A program made the position numbers and the translations under genes. This document shows positions 32,703 to 41,005 of a DNA stretch of 44,199 nt, piece by piece. Positions within the stretch are counted from its first letter, which is position 1, and the number at the start of each line of letters is the position of its first letter. Below the pieces are notes generated by a model. The model was not told where the DNA came from. It did no database searches and saw only the letters and a program-made list of their open reading frames with translations. Source of the DNA: an uncultured Acetatifactor sp. (GTDB lineage Bacteria > Bacillota > Clostridia > Lachnospirales > Lachnospiraceae); NCBI GenBank assembly GCA_910577235.1, contig CAJTMX010000032.1, positions 1 to 44,199 on the forward strand, in the 5' to 3' direction.

Positions 32703-33028
32703 AGCTTTCCTTCCTTTCAATTATTCGCTGCCTTCCCTATTTTCCGGTATATAATATATAACTATTTTCCATACACTTTTGATACATCTATTTCCCTCTT
32801 GCAAAACATTACTCCTTATATACCGTTCTTACATCCAGTTTGTCCCCTGCCTGTGTATCCAAAAGGCAAATTCCGTTTCATTCAGCAGACTTTATCCAAA
32901 CTTCTCCGCCCATATATCAAGCGAAAGTTCAAAATTTTCTCTTTTCATGATATCTGTCCGAGATAGACTCGCCAACAAATTATATATACTCTTCTAACAC
33001 CACTTTATATAGAGAATCCGGCTATGTA
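32703..33028. other. AT-rich intergenic stretch without recognised gene
   Basis: About 330 bp upstream of the GH105-like gene. It is richer in A and T than the coding regions and contains several TATAAT-like hexamers, but I could not place a convincing -35/-10 pair for the minus-strand operon. No TGTAA-N4-TTACA operator is present here. Confidence 0.5.
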
Positions 33029-33059
33029 TTGACATTTTTGCAAATATATACATTATAAG
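33029..33059 (+). promoter_or_regulatory. Putative promoter of a plus-strand unit in the repeat region
   Basis: A perfect TTGACA (33029-33034) followed by overlapping -10 choices: ATTATA at 17 bp, TTATAA at 18 or TATAAG at 19. It reads toward the small AT-rich ORF and the 41-bp repeats. Confidence 0.5.
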
Positions 33060-33071
33060 TGTTTAAGTAAG

Positions 33072-33287
33072 TTGCATGGCTATTGGACGGGAGGCAATAC
33101 TATATCAGGTAATATTAGCAATATTAGTCCACATGAAATGTTTTTATCGCAAATAGAAGTATGCATGGCACATGAAGTTCTTAGCAATCCTTTGGGTTGG
33201 AACAAAACATACGTTTATCCTAATGATTTTGCCGAGGCACATAATAACTATAATTCTTTGCATATCGTAAAACGTACTAATACGTAA
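33072..33287 (+). pseudogene. Short AT-rich ORF, possible gene remnant
   Basis: A 71-codon frame opening with TTG. The product is rich in Asn, Ser, Ile and His (for example S-G-N-I-S-N-I-S and E-A-H-N-N-Y-N-S) and is visibly more AT-rich than all neighbours. There is no ribosome site at a proper distance from the TTG. I do not recognise the sequence. It could be the 3' part of a lost gene acquired from elsewhere, or a small real gene whose start I cannot fix. Confidence 0.35.
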
Positions 33288-33446
33288 CCGGCAAACCGTC
33301 ACATACTTTTGATACCTTAAAATAATGAAGATCCAAATAATGAACAAAGCAGAATATTTTTGTAAGAGTCCCACTCCTGTTTAGCTCGGAAAGGAAACCG
33401 ATCTCGAAATAATCAAGAGCAGTTCATTCACAAAACTACAGCGTCC

Positions 33447-33855
33447 AAGGAGCTAATACACCCAACTCACGGGGACTTACGCAACCCGGGAACTAATATG
33501 ACCCAGCTCACGGGAACTTACACAACCAAGGAGCTAATACGGCCCAACTCACGAATACTTCCGCAACCGAAGAGCTAATACAGCCCAACTCACAAATACT
33601 TCCGCAACCGGGGAGCTAATACGGCCCAACTCACGGGGTCTTACGCAACCGGGGAGCTTATACGACCCAACTCACGAATACTTATGCAACCTGGGAGCTT
33701 ATACGACCCAGTTCACGAGGACTTACGCAACCGGAGAGCTTATACGACCCAGTTCACGAGGACTTACGCAACCGGAGAGCTTATACGCCCCAACTCACAG
33801 GGACTTACGCAACCGAGAGTCTAACACAACCCAGTTCACGGGAGCTTACTCAACC
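33447..33855. repeat. Array of ten 41-bp tandem repeats
   Basis: Ten direct units of 41 bp (the first is 40 bp) follow each other without spacers. A typical unit reads GAGCTTATACGACCCAGTTC, then ACGAGGACTTACGCAACCGG and one more base. Units 7 and 8 are almost identical; the outer units (1, 2 and 10) are the most diverged, the usual pattern of a slipped-strand array. The period is not a multiple of three and stops are frequent, so it is not coding. The array abuts the left arm of a large inverted repeat. Confidence 0.95.
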
Positions 33856-33857
33856 GA

Positions 33858-34089
33858 GGGCCGGGCGATGGGGGACTACTCTCGGGCTGTGCTGCGGAGG
33901 AGGGTTGATTTTTCGGAAAAGCAGCCTGTAAAGTAGGGAAAAAAGGCCACGGATGGCCTTTTTAGGCGATACCGCGCACGGATGCGCGTGATCGCCGCCC
34001 CGGCCCATGCCGCCAATTCCCCCTGCTTTTCCAGAAAAATCCCCCGACGGAGCCGCGCAGCCCGAGAGTAGTCCCCCGTCGCCCGGCCC
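33858..34089. repeat. 67-bp inverted repeat enclosing a bidirectional terminator
   Basis: The left arm is 33858-33924, the right arm 34023-34089. The outer 32 bases of the arms match at 31 positions and the inner ten bases match fully; the part between is looser. The 98 bp in between hold a terminator hairpin (33940-33963) and a second hairpin, GGCGAT...ATCGCC with CGCGCA/TGCGCG inside (33965-33996). Both have the same CGGA loop. Between the right arm and the uxaA stop, the motif CCCGGCC recurs twice more with a repeated TTGCACCATC. Confidence 0.9.
33939..33963. terminator. Bidirectional intrinsic terminator
   Basis: AAAAAGGCCA and TGGCCTTTTT form a perfect 10-bp stem around CGGA. A run of five T follows on the plus strand and six on the minus strand. 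It would end uxaBA transcription from the right and any plus-strand transcript through the 41-bp repeats from the left. Confidence 0.8.
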
Positions 34090-34159
34090 GCCGCCCTTGC
34101 ACCATCACCCGGCCAACTATCCTTGCACCATCCCCTGTCGCCCGGCCAGCCATCCCAAC

Positions 34160-35653
34160 CTACAGCGTAACCCCCTGCTTAAAGATCGCCATATCATGAA
34201 ACCCGGCCTCCTCGCTACAAACCAGCCTGCCGGACGCAACCTCCACCACATAATCAAACAAATGCTGCGTCTCCTCCGCCATGGCCTTATCTTCCACCAG
34301 CACACCGGCATTGAAATCTATCCAATTAGCCTTCCTGCCCGCCAGCCCGGAGTTGGTGGATATCTTCACCGTAGGCACCGGAGAGGCAAACGGCGTTCCC
34401 CGCCCCGTGGTAAACAGCACGATGTGAGCTCCCGCTGCAGCCAGCGCCGTGGAAGCCACCAAATCGTTGCCGGGAGCGCTGAGCAGATTCAGCCCCTGTG
34501 TCTGCACTCTTTCGCCATATTGCAGCACACCCCTTACCGGAGCGCTGCCGGACTTCTGGGTACAGCCCAGAGATTTGTCCTCAAGCGTGGAGATACCGCC
34601 TTTTTTATTGCCCGGCGACGGATTCTCATAGATCATCTGGTTATGGCTCTTAAAATACTTCTTAAAGTCATTGATCAGATCCACCGTCTTGTGAAACAAC
34701 TCCTCGTTGGCGCACCGATTCATCAATATTGTCTCCGCGCCGAACATCTCCGGTACTTCGGTCAGGATCGTGGTACCTCCTTTGGAGATCAGCAGATCGG
34801 AAAAACTGCCTACCAGCGGATTGGCTGTGATGCCGGAAAGCCCGTCACTGCCGCCGCATTTCATACCGATCACCAACTTGCTGACACTGATCGGTTCTCT
34901 TGTGAAACCTGCCGCGTAGTCAATCAGCCCTTTAATGATCTCCACCGCCTCCGCGATCTCGTCCTCGCACTCCTGCGCCACCAGGAATTTTACTCTGTTT
35001 TCATCATAATCACCGATATGAGGCATCAGCTCTCCGATATTGCTGTTCTCGCAGCCCAGCCCCAGCACCAGCACGCCGCCCGCGTTGGGATGATTTATCA
35101 GATCCGCAAGTATGGTGCGGGTATACTCCTGATCGTCCCCCATCTGGGAACAGCCGTAAGGGTGAGGAAATGCGATAACATCCCCCACCGTTCCCTTTAT
35201 AAATGCTTTTGCCTGTCTTGCGATGGCCGTGGCCACATTGTTGACACAACCCACTGTGGGAATGACCCATATCTCATTGCGTACGGCCACCTTGCCGTCG
35301 GAACGGTTAAAGCCCATAAAGGTTTTGTCCTCCGTATGCCTTTCCTCCACCTCCACCGGCTCGTAACTGTACTCCAGCAGATCGCCCAGAGTCGTACTCA
35401 CATTGTGAACATGAATCCAGGCTCCCGCGCGGATATCCTCTTTGGCATTGCCGATACAATATCCGTATTTAATGATCTCGCTGCCTTTTGGGATACCGCA
35501 GATAGCCATCTTATGTCCGGCAGGGATCTCCTCCCGCGCGGTGATCTGTTTCTCCTGACCGGATACCTCAACGGTGATGATCTCACCGCTGACTATGGTT
35601 TTTATAGCAACCACAACATTATCATTTTCATTAATTTTTACGAAATCCTGCAT
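34160..35653 (-). CDS. uxaA: Altronate dehydratase
   Basis: This enzyme dehydrates D-altronate to 2-keto-3-deoxygluconate in galacturonate catabolism. The 497-residue protein has an N-terminal SAF domain (about 1-90, starting I-N-E-N-D-N-V-V-V-A) and the large UxaA domain with the P-T-V-G-C-V-N block, P-H-P-Y-G-C-S-Q, V-L-G-L-G-C-E-N, G-M-K-C-G-G-S-D-G-L-S-G and a late F-T-T-G-R-G-T-P, including the conserved cysteines. The length matches known UxaA. It overlaps the end of uxaB by 16 bp, so the two are translated together. Confidence 0.95.
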   Translation of the reverse strand: MQDFVKINENDNVVVAIKTIVSGEIITVEVSGQEKQITAREEIPAGHKMAICGIPKGSEIIKYGYCIGNAKEDIRAGAWIHVHNVSTTLGDLLEYSYEPVEVEERHTEDKTFMGFNRSDGKVAVRNEIWVIPTVGCVNNVATAIARQAKAFIKGTVGDVIAFPHPYGCSQMGDDQEYTRTILADLINHPNAGGVLVLGLGCENSNIGELMPHIGDYDENRVKFLVAQECEDEIAEAVEIIKGLIDYAAGFTREPISVSKLVIGMKCGGSDGLSGITANPLVGSFSDLLISKGGTTILTEVPEMFGAETILMNRCANEELFHKTVDLINDFKKYFKSHNQMIYENPSPGNKKGGISTLEDKSLGCTQKSGSAPVRGVLQYGERVQTQGLNLLSAPGNDLVASTALAAAGAHIVLFTTGRGTPFASPVPTVKISTNSGLAGRKANWIDFNAGVLVEDKAMAEETQHLFDYVVEVASGRLVCSEEAGFHDMAIFKQGVTL

Positions 35654-37098
35654 AACGCCGCCCTCATTCCCTTTTTCTTGATATCGTCCAGATAATTTAC
35701 AACTGCCTCCGTCAGACCCGGCACCTGATTCAGGTCCTGTCCGTGGAAATCATCCCTGCCCAGATATGCGGTGACAAAGCTACAGGTATCCTTGCGACAG
35801 TTGTCCCGGAAGAACTCCAGCACCGGCATATCGTCCTTCACCGGGTAAGCCTGCCCGTTTCTGCTGCCTTGCAGCGCGCCGTCTCTGATCTCGTCACCGC
35901 AGTAGAAAGCCATCAGAGCGGCAATGGAGAACGTCATATGCGGCGGCAGCTTGCCGAACTTATCCACATATCCCAACAGGCTGGGCAGGCATCTGGCCCT
36001 CCACTTGGACACGGAGTTCAGGGAAATAGCCAGCAGCGAGTGATCCACATAAGGGTTATTGAATCGGTTTACCACCTCTCCCGCAAAGGCCCTCAGTTCC
36101 TCCTCCGGCAGAGTCAATGTGGGGATCACTTCGTCAAAAATCGTCTTGTTCATGAAATCCCGCACATCCGCATCCTCCATGGACTGTCTCACTATATCGT
36201 TGCCGCACAGCCAGGACGCCAGCACAAAAGAGGTATGCGCGCCGTTTAAGATACGCACCTTTCTCTGTTTGTAAGGATGATGGTCGTCCGTAAACACCAC
36301 AGGCAGTCCCGCGCCGGGCAGATCAAACTCCTTACTGATGTCCCTGTCAGACTCGATGACCCACAGGGCAAAAGGCTCACCTGTCACCATGATACGGTCC
36401 TCATAGCCCAGCTTTTCCCATTCCTCCTGCTCCGTAGCCCGGGGATAGCCGGTCACGATACGGTCTACCAGAGTCGCGGTAAAGACGCAGGCCTCCTCAA
36501 TCCAGCTCTTGAAGGCATCGGACAGGCCCCAGTTGGCGATCTGCTGCATCACGCATTTTTTTAGCATGATACCGTTGTCGTCGATAAGCTCTACGGGCAG
36601 CATCACCAGGCCTTTGGAAGTGTCTCCCTGAAAAGTCTCAAATCTGTGATATAAAAATTTGGTCAACTTGCCCGGAAAGCTCTTGGGAGGGTTCATCTCA
36701 AATCTATCGTCAGCGTCGTACACGATTCCCGCCTCCGTAGTATTGGAAACCACAAAGCGGAGGGTGTCTATCTCAGCCAGGCTCATATATTTGTCATACT
36801 CATGGATAGCATCCACCGCGTCGGCTACGCTGGTCACCACTCTGTTGATGATCCTGGCCTGACCGTCCACATTGCCGCGCAGAGATACGGTGTACTGACA
36901 GTCCTGTCTGTGGAACATATCCAGATTGCCGAAATCAATGGGCTTGATCAGAACGATATCGCCGTCAAATTTGCCCTGCTCGTTGGCAATGTCGATCATA
37001 TAGTCCACAAATGCCCGCAGGAAATTGCCTTCCCCAAACTGTACGACCTTGATGGGCCTTTCTTTTTTACCGGTCATGCTCTTGTTTAATACTTCCAT
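35638..37098 (-). CDS. uxaB: Tagaturonate reductase (altronate oxidoreductase)
   Basis: This NADH-dependent enzyme reduces D-tagaturonate to D-altronate. The 486-residue protein belongs to the polyol/mannitol dehydrogenase-like family: V-V-Q-F-G-E-G-N-F-L-R-A-F near the start for nucleotide binding, S-N-T-T-E-A-G-I, and the C-terminal domain with K-V-R-I-L-N-G-A-H-T containing the active-site Lys/His region. The length fits UxaB (about 480). AGGAGGAG is ideally placed before ATG 37098; the longer frame from 37206 is ignored. A TGTAA-N4-TTACA operator lies over the predicted transcription start. Confidence 0.94.
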   Translation of the reverse strand: MEVLNKSMTGKKERPIKVVQFGEGNFLRAFVDYMIDIANEQGKFDGDIVLIKPIDFGNLDMFHRQDCQYTVSLRGNVDGQARIINRVVTSVADAVDAIHEYDKYMSLAEIDTLRFVVSNTTEAGIVYDADDRFEMNPPKSFPGKLTKFLYHRFETFQGDTSKGLVMLPVELIDDNGIMLKKCVMQQIANWGLSDAFKSWIEEACVFTATLVDRIVTGYPRATEQEEWEKLGYEDRIMVTGEPFALWVIESDRDISKEFDLPGAGLPVVFTDDHHPYKQRKVRILNGAHTSFVLASWLCGNDIVRQSMEDADVRDFMNKTIFDEVIPTLTLPEEELRAFAGEVVNRFNNPYVDHSLLAISLNSVSKWRARCLPSLLGYVDKFGKLPPHMTFSIAALMAFYCGDEIRDGALQGSRNGQAYPVKDDMPVLEFFRDNCRKDTCSFVTAYLGRDDFHGQDLNQVPGLTEAVVNYLDDIKKKGMRAALCRIS

Positions 37099-37225
37099 AG
37101 CTCCTCCTCTTTTCTGCTGTCCCCAGCTTATCTCGGCATGCGGTTCCCTCTCAGGACAAGCAGAGCCGCGCCGGATTGTTACATACGCATTTTCTAAAAA
37201 GACCATACTCTCACATTGAAAACCG

Positions 37226-37239
37226 TGTAAGTACTTACA
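37226..37239. promoter_or_regulatory. LacI-type operator, uxaBA
   Basis: TGTAA-GTAC-TTACA, a perfect 14-bp palindrome directly downstream of the uxaB -10 element, around the transcription start. It has the same arms and spacing as the sites at 4737 and 37339. Confidence 0.8.
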
Positions 37240-37245
37240 TTTCCA

Positions 37246-37274
37246 ATTTTACTTCTAAACCCCTTATTCGTCAA
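37246..37274 (-). promoter_or_regulatory. Promoter of uxaBA
   Basis: On the minus strand TTGACG (37269-37274) and TAAAAT (37246-37251) at 17 bp. It is divergent from the regulator promoter, with about 17 bp between the two -35 boxes. Confidence 0.75.
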
Positions 37275-37291
37275 GAACATAAAAATAGTTC

Positions 37292-37320
37292 TTGAAAAAT
37301 TTTTCTAGATTCGCTATAAT
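37292..37320 (+). promoter_or_regulatory. Promoter of the LacI-family regulator gene
   Basis: TTGAAA (37292-37297) and a perfect TATAAT (37315-37320) at 17 bp. Confidence 0.8.
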
Positions 37321-37338
37321 TCAAACTAGAGTAAAATC

Positions 37339-37352
37339 TGTAACCGCTTACA
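37339..37352. promoter_or_regulatory. LacI-type operator, regulator gene
   Basis: TGTAA-CCGC-TTACA, about 20 bp downstream of the regulator's -10, where binding would block its own transcription. Confidence 0.75.
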
Positions 37353-37443
37353 AACATTTTTTCATTGAAGATCCTGTAGTCCGTTTGGACATAACGCAAT
37401 TTTCCAGGCCCCGCCCGGGATATGCAGGAATGAGGTCAATAAA

Positions 37444-38481
37444 ATGCATATGACAATATATGATATTTCCGAAAAAGCGGGCGTCTCCATAGCCACCGTA
37501 TCCAGAGTGCTCAACGGCAGCAGCAGTGTAAGCGAGAAGACCAAACAGAAGGTTCTGGATGTGATCAACCAGTGCGAATACACTCCCAACGCGTTTGCCA
37601 GAGGTCTTGGACTTAACACGATGAAGACCATCGGCGTCATGTGCGCCGATTCCTCCGACCTATACCTGGCCAAAGCCATCTATTATATAGAACAGAAACT
37701 TCGGGTCAACGGCTATGACAGCATATTGTGCTGTACCGGCTATGATCTGGAGAGCAAAAAAAGCTGCATGAATCTGTTGATCACCAAGAAAGTGGACGGC
37801 ATCATTCTGGTGGGTTCCAATTTTGTTTATGATAAGGATACGGAAAACCGCTATATTCTGGACGCCGCCGCTCAGGTCCCGGTGATGTTGCTGAACGCCG
37901 CCCTGGAGGCTCCCAATGTCTACAGTATCCTGTCGGATGATTTTTCTTCCGTATATGAGGCCACTCTGCAGCTGATACAAGCCGGGGTGGAGGATATCCT
38001 GTATTTTACCAATTCCACATCCTACAGCAGCAAGAAAAAGATGGCCGGATACCGAAACGCCATGGAGTCTCAAAAGCTGTTAAAAAGCGGCAATCTGATC
38101 CAGTTTTACCAAGGGTCCCATGAGGATATACACGCCATGGCGGAACATTTGACGAAAATATACCAGAAGGGACTGCGTTTCCACGGCATCATCGCCTCAG
38201 ACGACTGTCTGGCCATGGGCGCAGTGCGTTTTGCCCTGAATGCCGGGCTGTCCATCCCGGAGGATCTGTGTATTATCGGCTACAACAACTCTCTGCTGGT
38301 ACACTGCTGCGAGCCGGAAATGTCCAGTATTGACAACAAGCTGGAAACACTCTGTCAGCACCTGATCGTGACTCTGATGGGAGTGCTCAGCGGCAATGAG
38401 ATGCCCAAGCAGACTGTTTTTTCCGGCGAAGTGATACACCGGGGCACTACCCTTGCCTGTAGCCATGACTGCCAGAAATAG
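37444..38481 (+). CDS. LacI-family transcriptional regulator of uronate use
   Basis: A 345-residue repressor. The LacI helix-turn-helix and hinge are at residues 4-60 (T-I-Y-D-I-S-E-K-A-G-V-S-I-A-T-V-S-R-V-L-N-G, ending Y-T-P-N-A-F-A-R-G-L), followed by a periplasmic-binding-protein-like effector domain. It is divergent from uxaBA and followed by uxaC. The shared palindrome in front of its own gene, uxaBA and the transporter operon makes it the best candidate for their repressor; the inducer is probably a galacturonate pathway intermediate. GAGGTC lies before ATG 37444. Confidence 0.92.
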   Translation: MHMTIYDISEKAGVSIATVSRVLNGSSSVSEKTKQKVLDVINQCEYTPNAFARGLGLNTMKTIGVMCADSSDLYLAKAIYYIEQKLRVNGYDSILCCTGYDLESKKSCMNLLITKKVDGIILVGSNFVYDKDTENRYILDAAAQVPVMLLNAALEAPNVYSILSDDFSSVYEATLQLIQAGVEDILYFTNSTSYSSKKKMAGYRNAMESQKLLKSGNLIQFYQGSHEDIHAMAEHLTKIYQKGLRFHGIIASDDCLAMGAVRFALNAGLSIPEDLCIIGYNNSLLVHCCEPEMSSIDNKLETLCQHLIVTLMGVLSGNEMPKQTVFSGEVIHRGTTLACSHDCQK

Positions 38482-38543
38482 ACATATAAAATCGCCGAGG
38501 ATATGCTATTACATACATTATAAAATAAATGGAGGGAAGAACA

Positions 38544-39953
38544 ATGAAAGGTTTTATGGACAAGGATTTTTTACTTGAGACGGAAACTGCCAGAAAGCTG
38601 TTCCACGACTACGCAGAGAGTACTCCCGTGCTGGACTACCACTGCCACATCAATCCCAGAGAGATTGCCGAGGATAGACAGTTCGACAATATCACGCAGG
38701 TGTGGCTGGGCGGCGACCACTACAAATGGCGCTTTATGCGTTCCTGCGGCGTGGAGGAGAAATATATCACCGGCGATGCCTCCGACTACGAGAAGTTCTG
38801 CAAATGGGCGGAGTGTCTGGGCAAGGCCATCGGCAACCCTCTGTTTCACTGGAGCCATCTGGAGTTGCAGAGATACTTCGGATACACCGGCGTGCTGAGC
38901 AAGAGAACCGCCGACGAGGTCTGGAATCTGTGCAATGCCAAATTGCAGGAGCCCTCCATGAGCGTGCGCAATCTGATCCGCCAGAGCAATGTGACACTGA
39001 TCTGCACCACCGACGATCCCATCGATTCTCTGGAATGGCACAAAAAGATCGCGAAAGACCAAAGCTTTGATGTAAAGGTACTGCCCGCCTGGAGACCCGA
39101 CAAGGCGATGAACATTGAAAAACCTGACTATCTGGACTATCTGGATAAGCTGGCCGCCACCGTGGGTAAGAGCGAGATCATCACATTTGCACACCTCAAG
39201 GACGCTTTGCGCCAGCGCATGGCATTCTTTGCCTCCATGGGCTGCAATGTTTCGGATCATGCTCTGGAGTATGTGATGTACTGTCCCGCCTCCGATGATG
39301 AGATCGAGGAGATCTTCCTAAAACGTCAGAATCGCATGAATCTCACCAAGGAGGAGGAATTGAAGTTCAAGACGGCGTTTATGCTGTTCGTGGGAAAAGA
39401 ATACGCCAAACTGGATTGGGCCATGCAGTTGCACTATGGCTGTAAGAGGGATAACAACACTTTGATGTATGATAAGCTGGGACCCGATACAGGCTACGAC
39501 TGCATCAACAACTATGCTCCCTCCTCACAGATGGCGGATTTCCTGAATGCGCTTATCAAGACTGACGAGCTGCCCAGGACTATCCTGTACAGCCTGAATC
39601 CCAACGATAACCAGGCCATCGGCTCCATATTGGGCTGTTTCCAGGACAGCACCGCCGTGGCAAAGATTCAGCAGGGCAGCGCCTGGTGGTTCAACGATCA
39701 CAAGACCGGTATGCAGGATCAGATGATCTCCCTGGCCAACTTGGGCAATCTGTCCGGCTTTGTGGGAATGTTGACGGATTCCCGGAGCTTTTTATCCTAT
39801 ACCAGACACGAGTATTTCCGTCGTATCCTCTGCAATCTTATCGGAGGCTGGGTAGAGAATGGGGAGTTCCCCGCAGATATGGATATCCTGTCCGAGATCG
39901 TAACGGACATCTCCTATAACAACGCTAAGAGATATTTTAAATTCCCGCTGTAG
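38544..39953 (+). CDS. uxaC: Uronate isomerase
   Basis: UxaC isomerises D-galacturonate to D-tagaturonate (and D-glucuronate to D-fructuronate), the first step of the pathway completed by UxaB and UxaA. The 469-residue amidohydrolase-fold protein has the early metal-binding H-C-H-I-N-P in D-Y-H-C-H-I-N, W-L-G-G-D-H-Y-K-W-R, C-T-T-D-D-P and a late W-W-F-N-D block. The length matches UxaC. GGAGGG precedes ATG 38544. It is 62 bp after the LacI gene; no own operator is seen, so co-transcription with the regulator is likely. Confidence 0.96.
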   Translation: MKGFMDKDFLLETETARKLFHDYAESTPVLDYHCHINPREIAEDRQFDNITQVWLGGDHYKWRFMRSCGVEEKYITGDASDYEKFCKWAECLGKAIGNPLFHWSHLELQRYFGYTGVLSKRTADEVWNLCNAKLQEPSMSVRNLIRQSNVTLICTTDDPIDSLEWHKKIAKDQSFDVKVLPAWRPDKAMNIEKPDYLDYLDKLAATVGKSEIITFAHLKDALRQRMAFFASMGCNVSDHALEYVMYCPASDDEIEEIFLKRQNRMNLTKEEELKFKTAFMLFVGKEYAKLDWAMQLHYGCKRDNNTLMYDKLGPDTGYDCINNYAPSSQMADFLNALIKTDELPRTILYSLNPNDNQAIGSILGCFQDSTAVAKIQQGSAWWFNDHKTGMQDQMISLANLGNLSGFVGMLTDSRSFLSYTRHEYFRRILCNLIGGWVENGEFPADMDILSEIVTDISYNNAKRYFKFPL

Positions 39954-40007
39954 AACTGTCCTATTACGGCAGACTACGCGGAGAGGGAAGGCAGAACGGA
40001 GAAAAAT

Positions 40008-40832
40008 ATGACACCATTTGTATGCAGCGGCCGACCTGATATTGACAATATCATTATTTACAAAGGGCTGCGTGGCGATACCAACACCATGCAGCCAGAC
40101 CATTATCACGGCTTTTATGAGATATTCTGCCTGCTTTCCGGCAAATGCCGTTTTTTGTTGCGGGATCAGGTCTATGAGCTGGAGAAGGGGGATCTGGTGT
40201 TTATAACCCCCGGAGAGTTGCATCACTCCCGGTATTATCCGGGCATCAGCTGTGAGATGGTGGATATTTTGTTTAAGAAATCTTTTTTGTATCAGGATGT
40301 TATAGGGGATGCGCCTTCCTTTATGGGCAGCATCCCCAGCCTGTATCTGGAAGATTTTTTTGTACTGCTCTCCCATATGTTATCTGAAAGTGCCGGTCTG
40401 GATGAGTATTCCTCCGGTTTTACCACCTGCTATCTACAGCAGCTTCTGCTGTTTCTCGCGAGGCATTCCGTGATGCACCAGCCGGAACCGGAACTGATCA
40501 ATGTGCGGGATGCGGACATACAACAGACCACTCGTTATATCTACCAGAATTTCCGTCGTCCCCTCACATTGGAGGAAGTAGCGGCGGTGGCAAACTTAAG
40601 TCCCACCTATTTCAGCAAAAAGTTTAAACTGGTCACAGGCATGGGGTTCAAGGAATATCTGAACTATGTGCGCTTAAAACACGCACAGACCGCTCTGCTG
40701 ACCACCGGCAATACCATCACGGACATTGCGCTGGAGTGCGGTTTTAACGACAGCAACTACTTTAAGGACCTGTTCCGGAAAGTGTACGGGCGCTCTCCCC
40801 GGGAGTACCGGAAGAATCCGGACCCCTCCTGA
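40008..40832 (+). CDS. AraC-family transcriptional regulator
   Basis: A 274-residue regulator with an N-terminal cupin sensor domain (H-Y-H-G-F-Y-E-I-F near residue 32, G-D-L-V-F-I-T-P-G-E-L-H-H near 65) and a C-terminal pair of helix-turn-helix motifs: L-T-L-E-E-V-A-A-V-A-N-L-S-P-T-Y-F-S and T-D-I-A-L-E-C-G-F-N-D-S-N-Y-F. Such proteins often sense sugars and activate carbohydrate genes. It follows uxaC by 54 bp on the same strand, so a pectin or uronate role is inferred. GGAG precedes the ATG. Confidence 0.9.
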   Translation: MTPFVCSGRPDIDNIIIYKGLRGDTNTMQPDHYHGFYEIFCLLSGKCRFLLRDQVYELEKGDLVFITPGELHHSRYYPGISCEMVDILFKKSFLYQDVIGDAPSFMGSIPSLYLEDFFVLLSHMLSESAGLDEYSSGFTTCYLQQLLLFLARHSVMHQPEPELINVRDADIQQTTRYIYQNFRRPLTLEEVAAVANLSPTYFSKKFKLVTGMGFKEYLNYVRLKHAQTALLTTGNTITDIALECGFNDSNYFKDLFRKVYGRSPREYRKNPDPS

Positions 40833-40924
40833 CAATAATGGCGGTTGCTATCTGGATACAGTGATTGATCTTATCCGAAGAACAGTTCATCTCTATCGGT
40901 ACGAACAGAACCGAAACCAACTAC

Positions 40925-40967
40925 AAAAGGCGTCTGCCCAGGTCTGAAAAGATCTGAACGACGCCTT
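40925..40967 (-). terminator. Hairpin between araC-type gene and buk
   Basis: AAGGCGTC and GACGCCTT form an 8-bp outer stem, with AGGTC/GATCT pairing inside. On the minus strand the stem ends in CTTTTG. It probably terminates the ptb-buk transcript. Confidence 0.55.
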
Positions 40968-41005
40968 ATACAAATCATGGAAACATCATAGGCATAATTA
41001 CCTGC

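Noticed and set aside
33447..33855. CRISPR array
   Set aside because: The 41-bp units are contiguous, with no unique spacers, and no cas genes are nearby.
33029..34159. Retron or diversity-generating element, suggested by the large foldback and repeats
   Set aside because: No reverse transcriptase or partner gene is present anywhere in the window.
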